A stretch of 64,000 nucleotides of DNA. It comes from Streptomyces sp. NBC_01268 (lineage in GTDB: Bacteria; Actinomycetota; Actinomycetes; Streptomycetales; Streptomycetaceae). Positions within the stretch are counted from its first letter, which is position 1. Every line of letters begins with the position of its first letter. Under the pieces are notes generated by a model. It was not told the origin of the DNA. It did no database searches and was given only the letters and a program-made list of their open reading frames with translations. Shown piece by piece: positions 17,032 through 32,834 of the stretch. The position numbers and the translations under genes were made by a program. The stretch spans positions 1,674,001 through 1,738,000 of the forward strand of contig NZ_CP108454.1 in NCBI RefSeq assembly GCF_036240795.1, read 5' to 3'.

Positions 17032-17063
17032 GACGATACACCGAATGAGACATGATTGTCTCA
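17032..17063 (-). promoter_or_regulatory. TetR promoter with palindromic operator
   Basis: TGAGACA-TGAT-TGTCTCA is a perfect 7+4+7 inverted repeat at 17046-17063. On the minus strand its first six bases can act as a -35 element. TGTATC about 17 bases later can act as -10. The operator would then fill the promoter spacer, the usual layout for TetR autorepression. Confidence 0.7.
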
Positions 17064-17107
17064 CGCAAGATGCTGATGACTCATTCCCGACCCCCGGAAA
17101 TGGCGAA

Positions 17108-17146
17108 AGCGCCGCCGCCCTCCGGGGTGCGGAAGGCGGCGGCGCT
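17108..17146 (-). terminator. argH terminator
   Basis: A perfect 12-base-pair stem (17108-17119 with 17135-17146) lies 22 bases past the argH stop. Confidence 0.7.
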
Positions 17147-17167
17147 GCTGGGGTGAGGGCGTACGCG

Positions 17168-18685
<1,518 letters not shown>

Positions 18686-18710
18686 TCACCGATACTCACT
18701 CAGCGATGGG

Positions 18711-18745
18711 TATAACTATGCAGACCTCCGTATGATTTTGTCAAT
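18711..18745 (-). promoter_or_regulatory. argH promoter with ARG-box-like sequence
   Basis: On the minus strand TTGACA (18740-18745) and CATAGT (18716-18721) are 18 bases apart. The segment between and across -10, ATCATACGGAGG followed by TGCATAGTTATACC, resembles paired ArgR half-sites (TGCATA/TATACC). Two direct copies of CGATACTCAC follow at 18681-18700 in the leader. Confidence 0.6.
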
Positions 18746-18805
18746 GTGGGTTCGGTGGGTGGAAATCCGCAGGCGGGAGAGGTGGGAGCGGCCTAGGCTC
18801 CGCTC

Positions 18806-20065
18806 ATGCCGAGCTACCTTGCCCGCCTGGACACCTGGCGCCCCGCGGCCTGGACGGACCTGGACGAGAACGTGCGCGGGGCGATCCGCCAGGGCATGCT
18901 CCGGCCGCCCGCCGACCCGCACGACCGGGCCGGGCGCGGCGGCGGCCTGGGCGCGCTGTTCCACCGCGGCCCCTCGGAGGCGGAGCTCGTCCACGCGTTG
19001 TGCGGCCCGGACGGAAGGATCCGCGAGGCCGCGCTCGGGCAGGCGGCCGACCGGCCCGCCCTGCTCCCCCTCGTCGCGATCCGTGCCACCGACTGGGCCG
19101 CGCCGGTCCGGGAGCGGGCCCTGGCCGTCCTGGCCGCCGCCCTGCCCTCGGCCGACGCGGGCACCCTCGCCGCCACCGCTCCGGTGATCCTGCGGATCCG
19201 GGGACGGCTACGCGGTGCCGAAGGCGCCGCGCTCCTGGAGGAGTGGCTGCGCACCGCCACCCCCGACGTCCTCACCGCCCTGTTCACGCACCGGGACCGG
19301 ACCACCCGGCGGCTCGCCCTGAGGATCGGTGTCGAGCGGAGCCTGTTCACACCGCGCGAGCTGGCCCGTACGGCCTCCGCCGACCCCGATCCGGCCGTCC
19401 GGGACACGGCGGCCGACGCCGCCGCGGCGGCGGACGCCCCGGAGGAGACGCTCGGCCTGCTGCTCACCGCCCGCACCGGCCGGGTGCGCGCGGCCGGGGT
19501 CACCGCACTGCGCCGGGCCGGGCGGCACGCCGAGGCGGAGCCGTACCTGTACGACCGGTCGGGGACCGTCCGGGCCTGCGCCCGCTGGGTGCTGCGCCAG
19601 GACGGCGTCGCCCCGCTCGCGCTGTACCGGGCGGCCTGCGCGGAGCCGGTGACCATGCCCGACCGCGCACCCCTGGGGCTCGCGGAGTGCGGCGAGCGGG
19701 CCGTCGACCTCCCCGTGCTGTGGGCGCTGACCGGGCACCCGCGTCCGCTGGCGCGCAGCTCGGCCGTCGCGGGCCTGCGCGCGTTCGAGGTCACTGACCT
19801 CCCCCGGCTGCTGGCCCTGCTCGACGACCCCGCCCCGGGTGTCGTACGGGAGGCCGCGCGGACCCTGTCGCCGTGGGCGCACCGGCTGCCGGAGCGCGAA
19901 CTCCTGGGCCGCACCGGGCCGGACCGGCTCCCGCACGTCCGGATCCGCGCCCTGCGGCTGCTGCGCGACCACGGCTCGTGGGCGTACGAGGAGACGGCCC
20001 GGCGGCTCGCCGAGGACCCCGATCCCGTCGTCCGGTACCGGACGCACCTGGCCCTCGGCCGGTGA
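18806..20065 (+). CDS. HEAT-repeat protein
   Basis: A 419-residue all-helical protein with repeated Ala/Leu/Arg-rich helix pairs of the HEAT/PBS-lyase type, for example DPDPAVRDTAADAAA near 195 and DDPAPGVVREAARTL near 350. HEAT solenoids bind proteins; no catalytic motif or signal peptide is seen. A TAGGCT hexamer 11 bases before the ATG and no ribosome-binding site suggest a leaderless mRNA. It diverges from argH over 210 bases. The partner is unknown. Confidence 0.85.
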   Translation: MPSYLARLDTWRPAAWTDLDENVRGAIRQGMLRPPADPHDRAGRGGGLGALFHRGPSEAELVHALCGPDGRIREAALGQAADRPALLPLVAIRATDWAAPVRERALAVLAAALPSADAGTLAATAPVILRIRGRLRGAEGAALLEEWLRTATPDVLTALFTHRDRTTRRLALRIGVERSLFTPRELARTASADPDPAVRDTAADAAAAADAPEETLGLLLTARTGRVRAAGVTALRRAGRHAEAEPYLYDRSGTVRACARWVLRQDGVAPLALYRAACAEPVTMPDRAPLGLAECGERAVDLPVLWALTGHPRPLARSSAVAGLRAFEVTDLPRLLALLDDPAPGVVREAARTLSPWAHRLPERELLGRTGPDRLPHVRIRALRLLRDHGSWAYEETARRLAEDPDPVVRYRTHLALGR

Positions 20066-20127
20066 CGGTGGCGGACCCACCTCCCCCGCCCCGGCCGCTC
20101 CTACGGGGCCTCGGGGAAGATGGCGCC

Positions 20128-20733
20128 ATGGGGAAAACATATGAACGCATCGACGGGCGACTGCGCACCTTCATCGAGGCCCAGCCGGTCTTCTTCGCGG
20201 CCACCGCGCCGCTCTCCGGCGACGGCCATGTCAACCTCTCGCCCAAGGGGCGGACGGGGACCCTCGTCGTCCTCGACGAACTGACCCTCGCCTACGTGGA
20301 CTTCGGCGGCAGCACCGCCGAGACCCTGGCGCACCTGCGCGAGCCGGGCAACGGGCGGATCACCCTGATGTGGACGGCCTTCTCCGGGCCGCCGACCGTG
20401 GTGCGGGTGCACGGGGACGGCGAGGTCGTGTTCCGGGACGACCCGCGCTGGAGCGGGCTGTTCGCACGCTTCCCCGCCGAGGCGGTCGAGGGGCAGGGCA
20501 GCGCGCGGGCCATCGTCGTGGTGCACGCGCGGCGGGTCAGCGACTCCTGCGGGTTCGCGGTCCCGCGGATGGACTACCAGGAGGACCGGCAGCTGCACGC
20601 GGAGTACTTCAACCGCAAGACCGACGAGGAGTTCGCCACGTACTGCGAGGGCAAGGAGCACATCGCGACGAGCCTCGACGGGCTGCCCGCGCTGGAGCTC
20701 CCGCTGCCGCCGCTCCCCCGGTCGGCTCGCTAG
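20128..20733 (+). CDS. Pyridoxamine 5'-phosphate oxidase-family protein
   Basis: A 201-residue protein of the split-barrel flavin-binding type. The N-terminal FIEAQPVFFAATAPLSGDGHVNLSPKG matches the PNPOx-like family seen in many actinobacteria, where members bind FMN, F420 or heme. The usual substrate is not known. A C-terminal Pro-rich tail follows. It starts 62 bases after the HEAT gene stop, and no ribosome-binding site is obvious. Cofactor choice cannot be decided from the sequence. Confidence 0.85.
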   Translation: MGKTYERIDGRLRTFIEAQPVFFAATAPLSGDGHVNLSPKGRTGTLVVLDELTLAYVDFGGSTAETLAHLREPGNGRITLMWTAFSGPPTVVRVHGDGEVVFRDDPRWSGLFARFPAEAVEGQGSARAIVVVHARRVSDSCGFAVPRMDYQEDRQLHAEYFNRKTDEEFATYCEGKEHIATSLDGLPALELPLPPLPRSAR

Positions 20734-20770
20734 CCTGGCGGGGTCCGGGACCGGCGCCTAGCGTCGCGCC

Positions 20771-21460
20771 ATGCGACTCCTTCTCGCGCTCGGCGCGCTC
20801 GGCGCCGCCCTGACCGCCCCGCACACCGTTCCGGCGCCGCTTCCCGAGCGGATGGCGGACACCGGGGGCGGTTCGCAGCTGATCACCGCCGAGGCGCCCG
20901 GCACCGGCGCCACCACCGGCACGTTGACCTGGTGGGACCGGCGCGGCGGGCGGTGGGTGCGGGTCGGGTCCGCGCCCGCGCGGTTCGGCGCGAAGGGGCT
21001 CGCCGAGGGGGCGGGGCGCCGGCAGGGCACCCGGACCACGCCCACCGGCCTGTACCGGTTGCCGTACGCCTTCGGCGTGCAGCGGGCGCCGGCGGGGACG
21101 GCGTACGCCTACGCCCGGGTCACCGACCGCTCCTGGTGGTGCCAGGACAACGCCTCACGCGCGTACAACCGCTGGGTGGAGGGGCTGCCCGGGGACTGCC
21201 GGGCCACCGAGGCCGAGCATCTCGTCTCGTACCGGACGCAGTACGCGTACGCCCTGGTCATCGGCTTCAACTACGACCGGCCGGTGCGCGGGCGCGGCGC
21301 CGGGATCTTCCTGCACGTGAACGGGCGCGGGGCGACGGCCGGCTGCGTGTCGGTCCCCGAGGGCGCGATGCGCCGGGTGCTGGCCTGGGCCGATCCGGTC
21401 CGCCGACCGCACATCGCCGTCGGCACGCGGGGCGGGCCGACGGCGATCACGCGGTACTAG
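20771..21460 (+). CDS. Secreted L,D-transpeptidase-like (YkuD) protein
   Basis: A 229-residue protein with a short signal sequence (MRLLLALGALGAALTAP). The YkuD catalytic motif lies near the C-terminus: HVNGRGATAGCVSVPEGAM, with the nucleophilic Cys and upstream His. Such enzymes cross-link or edit peptidoglycan stem peptides outside the membrane. The surrounding domain has extra Trp/Tyr-rich segments (DRSWWCQDN, RAYNRWVEG) typical of the longer actinobacterial group, whose substrate is untested. A TAGCGT hexamer 12 bases before ATG suggests leaderless transcription. Confidence 0.82.
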   Translation: MRLLLALGALGAALTAPHTVPAPLPERMADTGGGSQLITAEAPGTGATTGTLTWWDRRGGRWVRVGSAPARFGAKGLAEGAGRRQGTRTTPTGLYRLPYAFGVQRAPAGTAYAYARVTDRSWWCQDNASRAYNRWVEGLPGDCRATEAEHLVSYRTQYAYALVIGFNYDRPVRGRGAGIFLHVNGRGATAGCVSVPEGAMRRVLAWADPVRRPHIAVGTRGGPTAITRY

Positions 21461-21470
21461 GACCTGTCGG

Positions 21471-21509
21471 GCACTTCCCGGGTCGGGTCAGACACGGCCC
21501 GGGGAGTGC
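21471..21509. terminator. Hairpin between the YkuD gene and argR
   Basis: A 12-base-pair stem with one G-U pair (21471-21482 with 21498-21509) fills the gap between convergent genes and abuts the argR stop. It can end both transcripts. Confidence 0.7.
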
Positions 21510-22046
21510 TCAGCGGTCCTTCTGCGCCAGGCGCAGCAGGTGGTCGGCGAGCGCCTGTCCGCCGGCCGGGTCGCGGGAGATGAGCAGCAGGGTGTCGTCG
21601 CCCGCGATCGTGCCGAGGATCGCGTGGAGCTCGGCCTGGTCGATGGCCGACGCCAGGAACTGCGCGGCGCCCGGCGGGGTGCGGAGCACCACCAGGTTGG
21701 CCGAGGCCTCCGCGGAGATCAGCAGCTCGCCGGAGAGGCGGCGCATCCGCTCCTCCTTGGCGGACTCGCCGAGCGGGGCCTGCGGGGTGCGGAAGCCGCC
21801 CTCGCTGGGCACGGCGTAGATCAGTTCCCCGCCGGTATTGCGGATCTTCACGGCGCCGAGCTCGTCGAGGTCCCGGGAGAGCGTCGCCTGGGTGACGCTC
21901 AGTCCGTCGTCCGCGAGGAGCTTGGCGAGCTGGCTCTGCGACCGCACCGGCTGCCGGTTGAGGATGTCGACGATCCTGCGGTGGCGTGCGGTGCGGGTCT
22001 GCGGAACGGACGGCCCGCCGTGCTCGTTCTCCTGCGCGTCGGTCAT
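21510..22046 (-). CDS. argR: Arginine repressor
   Basis: A 178-residue ArgR. The winged helix-turn-helix is at about 20-85 ([20 protein letters not shown]). The C-terminal oligomerisation and arginine-binding domain includes the [12 protein letters not shown] motif, whose Asp pair contacts arginine. The arginine-bound hexamer represses arginine genes through ARG boxes. It is the last gene of argCJBDR, starting seven bases after the argD stop, so it feeds back on its own operon. Confidence 0.95.
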   Translation of the reverse strand: MTDAQENEHGGPSVPQTRTARHRRIVDILNRQPVRSQSQLAKLLADDGLSVTQATLSRDLDELGAVKIRNTGGELIYAVPSEGGFRTPQAPLGESAKEERMRRLSGELLISAEASANLVVLRTPPGAAQFLASAIDQAELHAILGTIAGDDTLLLISRDPAGGQALADHLLRLAQKDR

Positions 22047-22053
22047 CGTCGTC

Positions 22054-23259
22054 TCATTCTCCGGTTCGTCCTTCCCCGTTCACCACGTCCAGGACGCCGG
22101 GCAGGGCCCGGAGGAACACGTCCACCTCGGCATCGCCGATGACGAGCGACGGCATCAGCCGTACGACATCGGGGGCGGGCGCGTTCACCAGGAGACCGGC
22201 GTCCTGAGCCGCCTGCTGCACCTGCGGCGCGACGGGCTCGGTGAGCACGATACCCAGCAGGAGGCCCGCACCACGGACATGGGAGACCAACGGGTGGCCC
22301 AGGGACTCGATTCCGTCGCGCAGCTTCTCGCCGAGTCGCTTGACCTCGTCGAGCGCCGCGTCGGCGGCGAGGGTGTCGATGACGGCGAGGCCGGCGGCGC
22401 AGGCGACCGGGTTCCCGCCGAAGGTGGTGCCGTGGTGGCCGGGCGTGAACAGCTCCGCGGCGGGTCCGAAGGCGACGGTCGCGCCGATGGGGAGGCCGCC
22501 GCCGAGACCCTTGGCCAGGGTGACGATGTCGGGGTCGACGCCGTCGTGGGCCTGGTGCTCGAACCAGTTCCCGGTGCGGCCGATGCCGGTCTGGACCTCG
22601 TCGAGGACGAGCAGGGTGCCGGTGGCGCGGGTGATCTCGCGGGCGGCCCTGAGGTAGCCGGCGGGCGGCACGACGACGCCGTTCTCGCCCTGGATGGGCT
22701 CGATGATCACGAAGGCCGTCTCCTCGGTGACCGCCTCGCGCAGCGCCTCGACGTCCCCGTACGGCACATGTGTGACGTCCCCGGGCAACGGCAGGAACGG
22801 GGTCTGCTTGCCGGGCTGGCCGGTGAGGGCGAGGGAGCCCATGGTGCGCCCGTGGAAGCCGCCGCCGGTGGCGACCATGTGCGGGCGGCCGGTGAGCCGG
22901 CCCAGCTTGAAGGCGCCCTCGTTGGCCTCGGCCCCGGAGTTGCAGAAGAAGACCCTGCCGGGGCGGCCGAAGAGCTGGAGCAGCCGCTCGGCGAGCGCGA
23001 GCGGGGGCTCGGCGACGAACAGGTTGGAGACGTGCCCGAGGGAGGCGATCTGCCGGGACACGGCCTCGACGACCGCCGGGTGGGCGTGGCCCAGGGCGTT
23101 CACGGCGATGCCGCCGACGAAGTCGAGGTACTCGGTGCCGTCCGCGTCCCAGACGCGGGCGCCCTCGCCGCGGACCAGCGGCAGCCGGGGCGTGCCGTAG
23201 TTGTCCATCAGCGCGTCCCGCCACCGCTGGGTCAGTCCGGCGTTGCTCACCTGCGTCAT
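22054..23259 (-). CDS. argD: Acetylornithine aminotransferase
   Basis: A 401-residue class III PLP aminotransferase that makes N-acetylornithine from N-acetylglutamate 5-semialdehyde and glutamate. Visible motifs are [27 protein letters not shown] and the PLP lysine in [14 protein letters not shown]. The ATG overlaps the argB stop by ATGA. It belongs to the argCJBDR operon. Confidence 0.96.
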   Translation of the reverse strand: MTQVSNAGLTQRWRDALMDNYGTPRLPLVRGEGARVWDADGTEYLDFVGGIAVNALGHAHPAVVEAVSRQIASLGHVSNLFVAEPPLALAERLLQLFGRPGRVFFCNSGAEANEGAFKLGRLTGRPHMVATGGGFHGRTMGSLALTGQPGKQTPFLPLPGDVTHVPYGDVEALREAVTEETAFVIIEPIQGENGVVVPPAGYLRAAREITRATGTLLVLDEVQTGIGRTGNWFEHQAHDGVDPDIVTLAKGLGGGLPIGATVAFGPAAELFTPGHHGTTFGGNPVACAAGLAVIDTLAADAALDEVKRLGEKLRDGIESLGHPLVSHVRGAGLLLGIVLTEPVAPQVQQAAQDAGLLVNAPAPDVVRLMPSLVIGDAEVDVFLRALPGVLDVVNGEGRTGE

Positions 23260-24184
23260 GACGTCTCCCCCGTGGTCGCGTCGGGCACGACCATCGTGCC
23301 GATTCCCTCGTCCGTGAAGATCTCCAGCAGGATCGAGTGCTGGACCCGGCCGTCGATCACGCGGGCCGTGGTGACCCCGTTGCGCACGGCGTGCAGACAG
23401 CCCTCCATCTTGGGCACCATCCCGCTGGAGAGCTCGGGCAGCAGCTTCTCCAGCTGGGTCGCGGTGAGCCGGCTGATGACCTCGTCGCTGTTCGGCCAGT
23501 CCTCGTAGAGGCCCTCGACGTCGGTCAGGACCATCAGGGTCTCGGCGCCCAGCGCCGCAGCGAGTGCCGCAGCCGCCGTATCAGCATTGACGTTGTAGAC
23601 ATGATCGTCGTCCTGGGAGCGGGCGATGGAGGACACGACCGGGATCCGGCCGTCGTCCAGGAGGGCCTGGATGGCGCCGGTGTCGATGGCGGTGATCTCG
23701 CCGACCCGGCCGATGTCGATCCGCTCGCCCTCGATCACGGGCCGGTGCTTGGTGGCGGTGATCGTGCGGGCGTCCTCGCCGGTGAGGCCGACGGCGAGCG
23801 GGCCGTGCTGGTTGAGCAGCCCGACGAGCTCGCGCTGGACCTGCCCGGCGAGCACCATCCGCACGACGTCCATCGCCTCGGGGGTGGTGACCCGCAGGCC
23901 GGCCTTGAACTCGCTGACGAGTCCGGCCTGGTCGAGGGCGGCGCTGATCTGCGGGCCGCCGCCGTGCACGACGACCGGCTTGAGGCCGGCGTGGCGCAGG
24001 AAGACGACGTCCTGGGCGAAGGCCGCCTTGAGCTCGTCGTCGATCATGGCGTTGCCGCCGAACTTGATGACGACGGTCTTGCCGTGGTGGCGGGTGAGCC
24101 AGGGCAGCGCCTCGATGAGGGTCTGCGCCTTGGGCAGCGCGGTGTGCTTGCGGGCCGAGTTCGTGGACTCGTTCGTGGAGCCGC

Positions 24185-24188
<4 letters not shown>
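23256..24188 (-). CDS. argB: Acetylglutamate kinase
   Basis: A 310-residue amino-acid kinase that phosphorylates N-acetylglutamate, usually the arginine-inhibited step. It has the VIKFGGNAM and [10 protein letters not shown] nucleotide/substrate loops and the [12 protein letters not shown] segment. The first residues ([18 protein letters not shown]) could supply the N-terminal helix needed for arginine-sensitive hexamers. It overlaps argJ and argD by four bases each, so translation is coupled. Confidence 0.96.
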
Positions 24189-26508
<2,320 letters not shown>

Positions 26509-26557
26509 TCAGCCAGGAGCGCCCGGACATCATCGTGCTCTGGGTCAGATGCCGACG

Positions 26558-26597
26558 GGCACGGCCGGCCCCGGAAGGTTCCGGGGCCGGCCGTGCC
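26558..26597 (-). terminator. Terminator downstream of the uvrA paralogue
   Basis: A 17-19 base-pair stem (26558-26576 with 26579-26597) with a tight loop lies 26 bases past the stop of the UvrA-like gene and before the arg promoter. Confidence 0.75.
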
Positions 26598-26622
26598 GTG
26601 CGGGTCGGACGCGCGAGGCGGG

Positions 26623-28989
<2,367 letters not shown>

Positions 28990-29164
28990 CGTCTCGTCTC
29001 TCCTCTGTGGGGCGGGCGGGCTCTACTGGGCGGCTCCGACGGACCGGCTCCGGTGGGCCTGCTCCGGTCGGCCTGCTCCGTCGGGCGGGTCGACGCCCGC
29101 GGCCGGGCCTGGAGGCCCGGGGTCGCGGGCGGTGAGGCGTCGCGTGCTGTCGAGCGGGATTCCG

Positions 29165-29584
29165 CTACTGCTTGCGCGGCTGGTTGAAGCGGAGCATGTT
29201 GCCGGCCGGGTCGCGGAAGGCGCAGTCCCGCACACCGTACGGCTGATCGACCGGCTCCTGCAGGACTTCGCCGCCGGCCGCCCGGATCCGCTCGAAGGTG
29301 GCGTCCACGTCGTCGGTGGAGAAGATCACTCCGCGCAGCAGGCCCTTGGCGAGCAGCTCGGACATGGCCTGCCGGTCGGCCTCCGGGGCCGTGGGGTCGG
29401 CGAGCGGCGGTTCGAGGACGATCTCCACGTCCGGCTGGTCGGGCGACCCGACGGTCACCCACCGCATGCCCTCGAACCCGACGTCGTTGCGGACCTCCAG
29501 GCCGAGCACGTCACGGTAGAAGGCGAGCGCCTTGTCGTGGTCGTCGACGGCGATGAAGCACTGGGAGAGGTTGATGCTGTTCAT
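29165..29584 (-). CDS. VOC (glyoxalase/bleomycin-resistance) family protein
   Basis: A 139-residue vicinal-oxygen-chelate protein with two beta-alpha-beta-beta-beta halves: QCFIAVDDHDKALAFYRDVLGLEV and GVIFSTDDVDATFERIRAAGGEV. The closing RDPAGNMLRFNQP has no Glu at the usual metal position. Members can be lyases, dioxygenases or drug-binding proteins, and the substrate is unknown. It starts ten bases after the stop of the araC-type gene, so the two form an operon. Confidence 0.87.
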   Translation of the reverse strand: MNSINLSQCFIAVDDHDKALAFYRDVLGLEVRNDVGFEGMRWVTVGSPDQPDVEIVLEPPLADPTAPEADRQAMSELLAKGLLRGVIFSTDDVDATFERIRAAGGEVLQEPVDQPYGVRDCAFRDPAGNMLRFNQPRKQ

Positions 29585-29594
29585 GCCTCCGAAG

Positions 29595-30101
29595 CTACGA
29601 GGCCGCGGCGGATTCCGCTTCTCCGATACTGATCGGTTGCCCGGCCGGTGCCTCGGGGACGGTCCGGAGGGGGGCGTCGGCCCGCGCGTCGGGGGCCGGC
29701 TTCGGACGCCCGTTCTTCAGCGGCCTGGTGATCACCTTGGCGACGCACGCCGGGATCGGGGCGCCCGACTCGTGGCTGCGGGCCCGGTAGGCGCTGGGGG
29801 TCTCGCCGACGAGCTCGGTGAAGCGCGAGCTGAACGACCCCAGCGACGTACAGCCGACCTCGAAGCACACCTCGGTCACGCTCAGGTCGCCCCGGCGCAG
29901 CAGCGCCTTGGCCCGCTCGACGCGGCGGGTCATGAGGTAGTTGTACGGGGTCTCCCCGTACGCGGCGCGGAAACTGCGGGAGAAGTGCCCGGCGGACATG
30001 AGCGCGACCCTCGCGAGCGCCGGGACGTCCAGCGGCTGCGCGTAGTCACGGTCCATCGCGTCCTTGGCGCGACGCAGGCGCACGAGATCCTCCAGGTTCA
30101 T
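29595..30101 (-). CDS. AraC family transcriptional regulator
   Basis: A 168-residue regulator in which the AraC DNA-binding domain (two helix-turn-helices, residues 8-105) is at the N-terminus: LARVALMSAGHFSRSFRAAYGETPYNYL and VGCTSLGSFSSRFTELVGETP. A Pro/Ala-rich tail follows instead of a ligand domain. It probably controls the adjacent VOC gene. The ATG at 30101 directly follows a run of G. Confidence 0.85.
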   Translation of the reverse strand: MNLEDLVRLRRAKDAMDRDYAQPLDVPALARVALMSAGHFSRSFRAAYGETPYNYLMTRRVERAKALLRRGDLSVTEVCFEVGCTSLGSFSSRFTELVGETPSAYRARSHESGAPIPACVAKVITRPLKNGRPKPAPDARADAPLRTVPEAPAGQPISIGEAESAAAS

Positions 30102-30225
30102 CCCCCCAGGGTCCCACGCGGCCCCGATGCACGCGGGGGCTTCTGTCACATCCTCGCGGGCCCGGGCGTCAACGCGGTGACGGGCCGGGCCGGGCCCGCC
30201 CGGCCCCGACGAGGAGAGATGCCCC

Positions 30226-31014
30226 GTGCACGACGAGACCAGCTACCTGACCGCGCAGTTCGACGCCCACCACGAGCAGCTGCGGGCCCTGGCGCGGCGG
30301 ATGCTCGGCACCTCCCGCGAGGCCGAGGAGGTGCTCGCGCAGGCCCGCGCCGAACTCGGCGGCGGGGCGGGGATCCGGGAGTGGCTGGTCTCCTCGGTGG
30401 GGCGGACCTGCGTGCGGCGGCTCCAGGGACGGGCCGGGGCCGAGCCGGTCGCGCCGGACGCCCCCGACGGCCCCGACCCGGTGTGGCTCGCGCTCCTCGT
30501 CGTCCTGGAGGCCCTGGAGCCGGGGGAACGGCTCGCGTACGTCCTGCACGACCTGTTCGGGCTGCCCCTCGACGACACCGCGCGGATCACCGGAGACACC
30601 CCGGAGCAGGCCGGCCGGCTCGCGAGGGCGGCGCGGCGGCGGGTGCGGGGTGCCCGGGCGGGCGGCGATCCGGCGCGGCAGCGGGCCGTGGTGGAGCTCT
30701 TCCTGACCGCCGCCCGCGCCCGCGACGCGCGTGCCCTGGCGGCCGTGCTCGACCCGGAGGTCGTCGCCTTCTCGGAGCGGGGCCCGGTGCACGGCGCCCC
30801 CGCCGTCGCCGAGGGCGCGGCCGCCTTCGCCCGCCGGGACCGGGTGACGAGACCGGCGCTGGTCGACGGGGCGATCGGGGTGGTGGCCTTCGCCGGCGGC
30901 CGCCCGGTCTCGGCGGTGGCGTTCACGCTGCGCGGCGACCGCATCGTGGCGCTGGACATCACGACCGGGGAGGAGCGGGTACGGGGGCTGGATCTGACGT
31001 TCCCGGATGTGTGA
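30226..31014 (+). CDS. ECF-like sigma factor with NTF2-like C-terminus
   Basis: A 262-residue protein. Residues 1-65 look like sigma region 2 (LRALARRMLGTSREAEEVLAQ). Residues 85-140 look like region 4 (ALEPGERLAYVLHDLFGLPLDDTARI). Residues 145-262 resemble a SnoaL/NTF2 fold as in SigJ/ECF41 factors, where it controls activity in place of an anti-sigma protein. Region 4 is degenerate (TPEQAGRLARAARRRVRG). The GTG start has GGAG about 10 bases upstream. The target promoter is unknown. Confidence 0.78.
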   Translation: MHDETSYLTAQFDAHHEQLRALARRMLGTSREAEEVLAQARAELGGGAGIREWLVSSVGRTCVRRLQGRAGAEPVAPDAPDGPDPVWLALLVVLEALEPGERLAYVLHDLFGLPLDDTARITGDTPEQAGRLARAARRRVRGARAGGDPARQRAVVELFLTAARARDARALAAVLDPEVVAFSERGPVHGAPAVAEGAAAFARRDRVTRPALVDGAIGVVAFAGGRPVSAVAFTLRGDRIVALDITTGEERVRGLDLTFPDV

Positions 31015-31122
31015 GCGGGGGGGGCCGGGGTCGGTGAGGGCGGGGGCGGCGGCCCGAGCGGGAGCGGCGGCTCCGGGGAAAACCGGATGCGGGGCCCCGC
31101 GCCCTCCCCTAGCCTGGGACCC

Positions 31123-31146
31123 ATGTCGACGCCCCGAATCTCCTAG
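31123..31146 (+). CDS. Seven-residue leader peptide before the ABC-F gene
   Basis: ATG at 31123 opens a seven-codon frame (MSTPRIS) ending in TAG. TAGCCT lies eight bases upstream, so the RNA is probably leaderless and starts at this ATG. About 60 bases further is the ABC-F start. Between them AAGGAC (31150-31155) and GTCCTT can pair. The arrangement resembles attenuation leaders of antibiotic-protection ABC-F genes, where a stalled ribosome on a short ORF opens the downstream gene. Inferred from layout. Confidence 0.5.
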   Translation: MSTPRIS

Positions 31147-31205
31147 CTCAAGGACCCGCTTCCACGCCACCCGTGTGTCCTTCTGCTTGTTCGGAGCGTT
31201 CCCTC

Positions 31206-32807
<1,602 letters not shown>

Positions 32808-32834
32808 CCGCCGCTCCCGGCACCGGCCCGGCGG

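Noticed and set aside
17027..17068. Upstream ATG starts for the tetR gene
   Set aside because: The operator palindrome covers them, and a promoter-like pair points to a transcript that begins near 17026.
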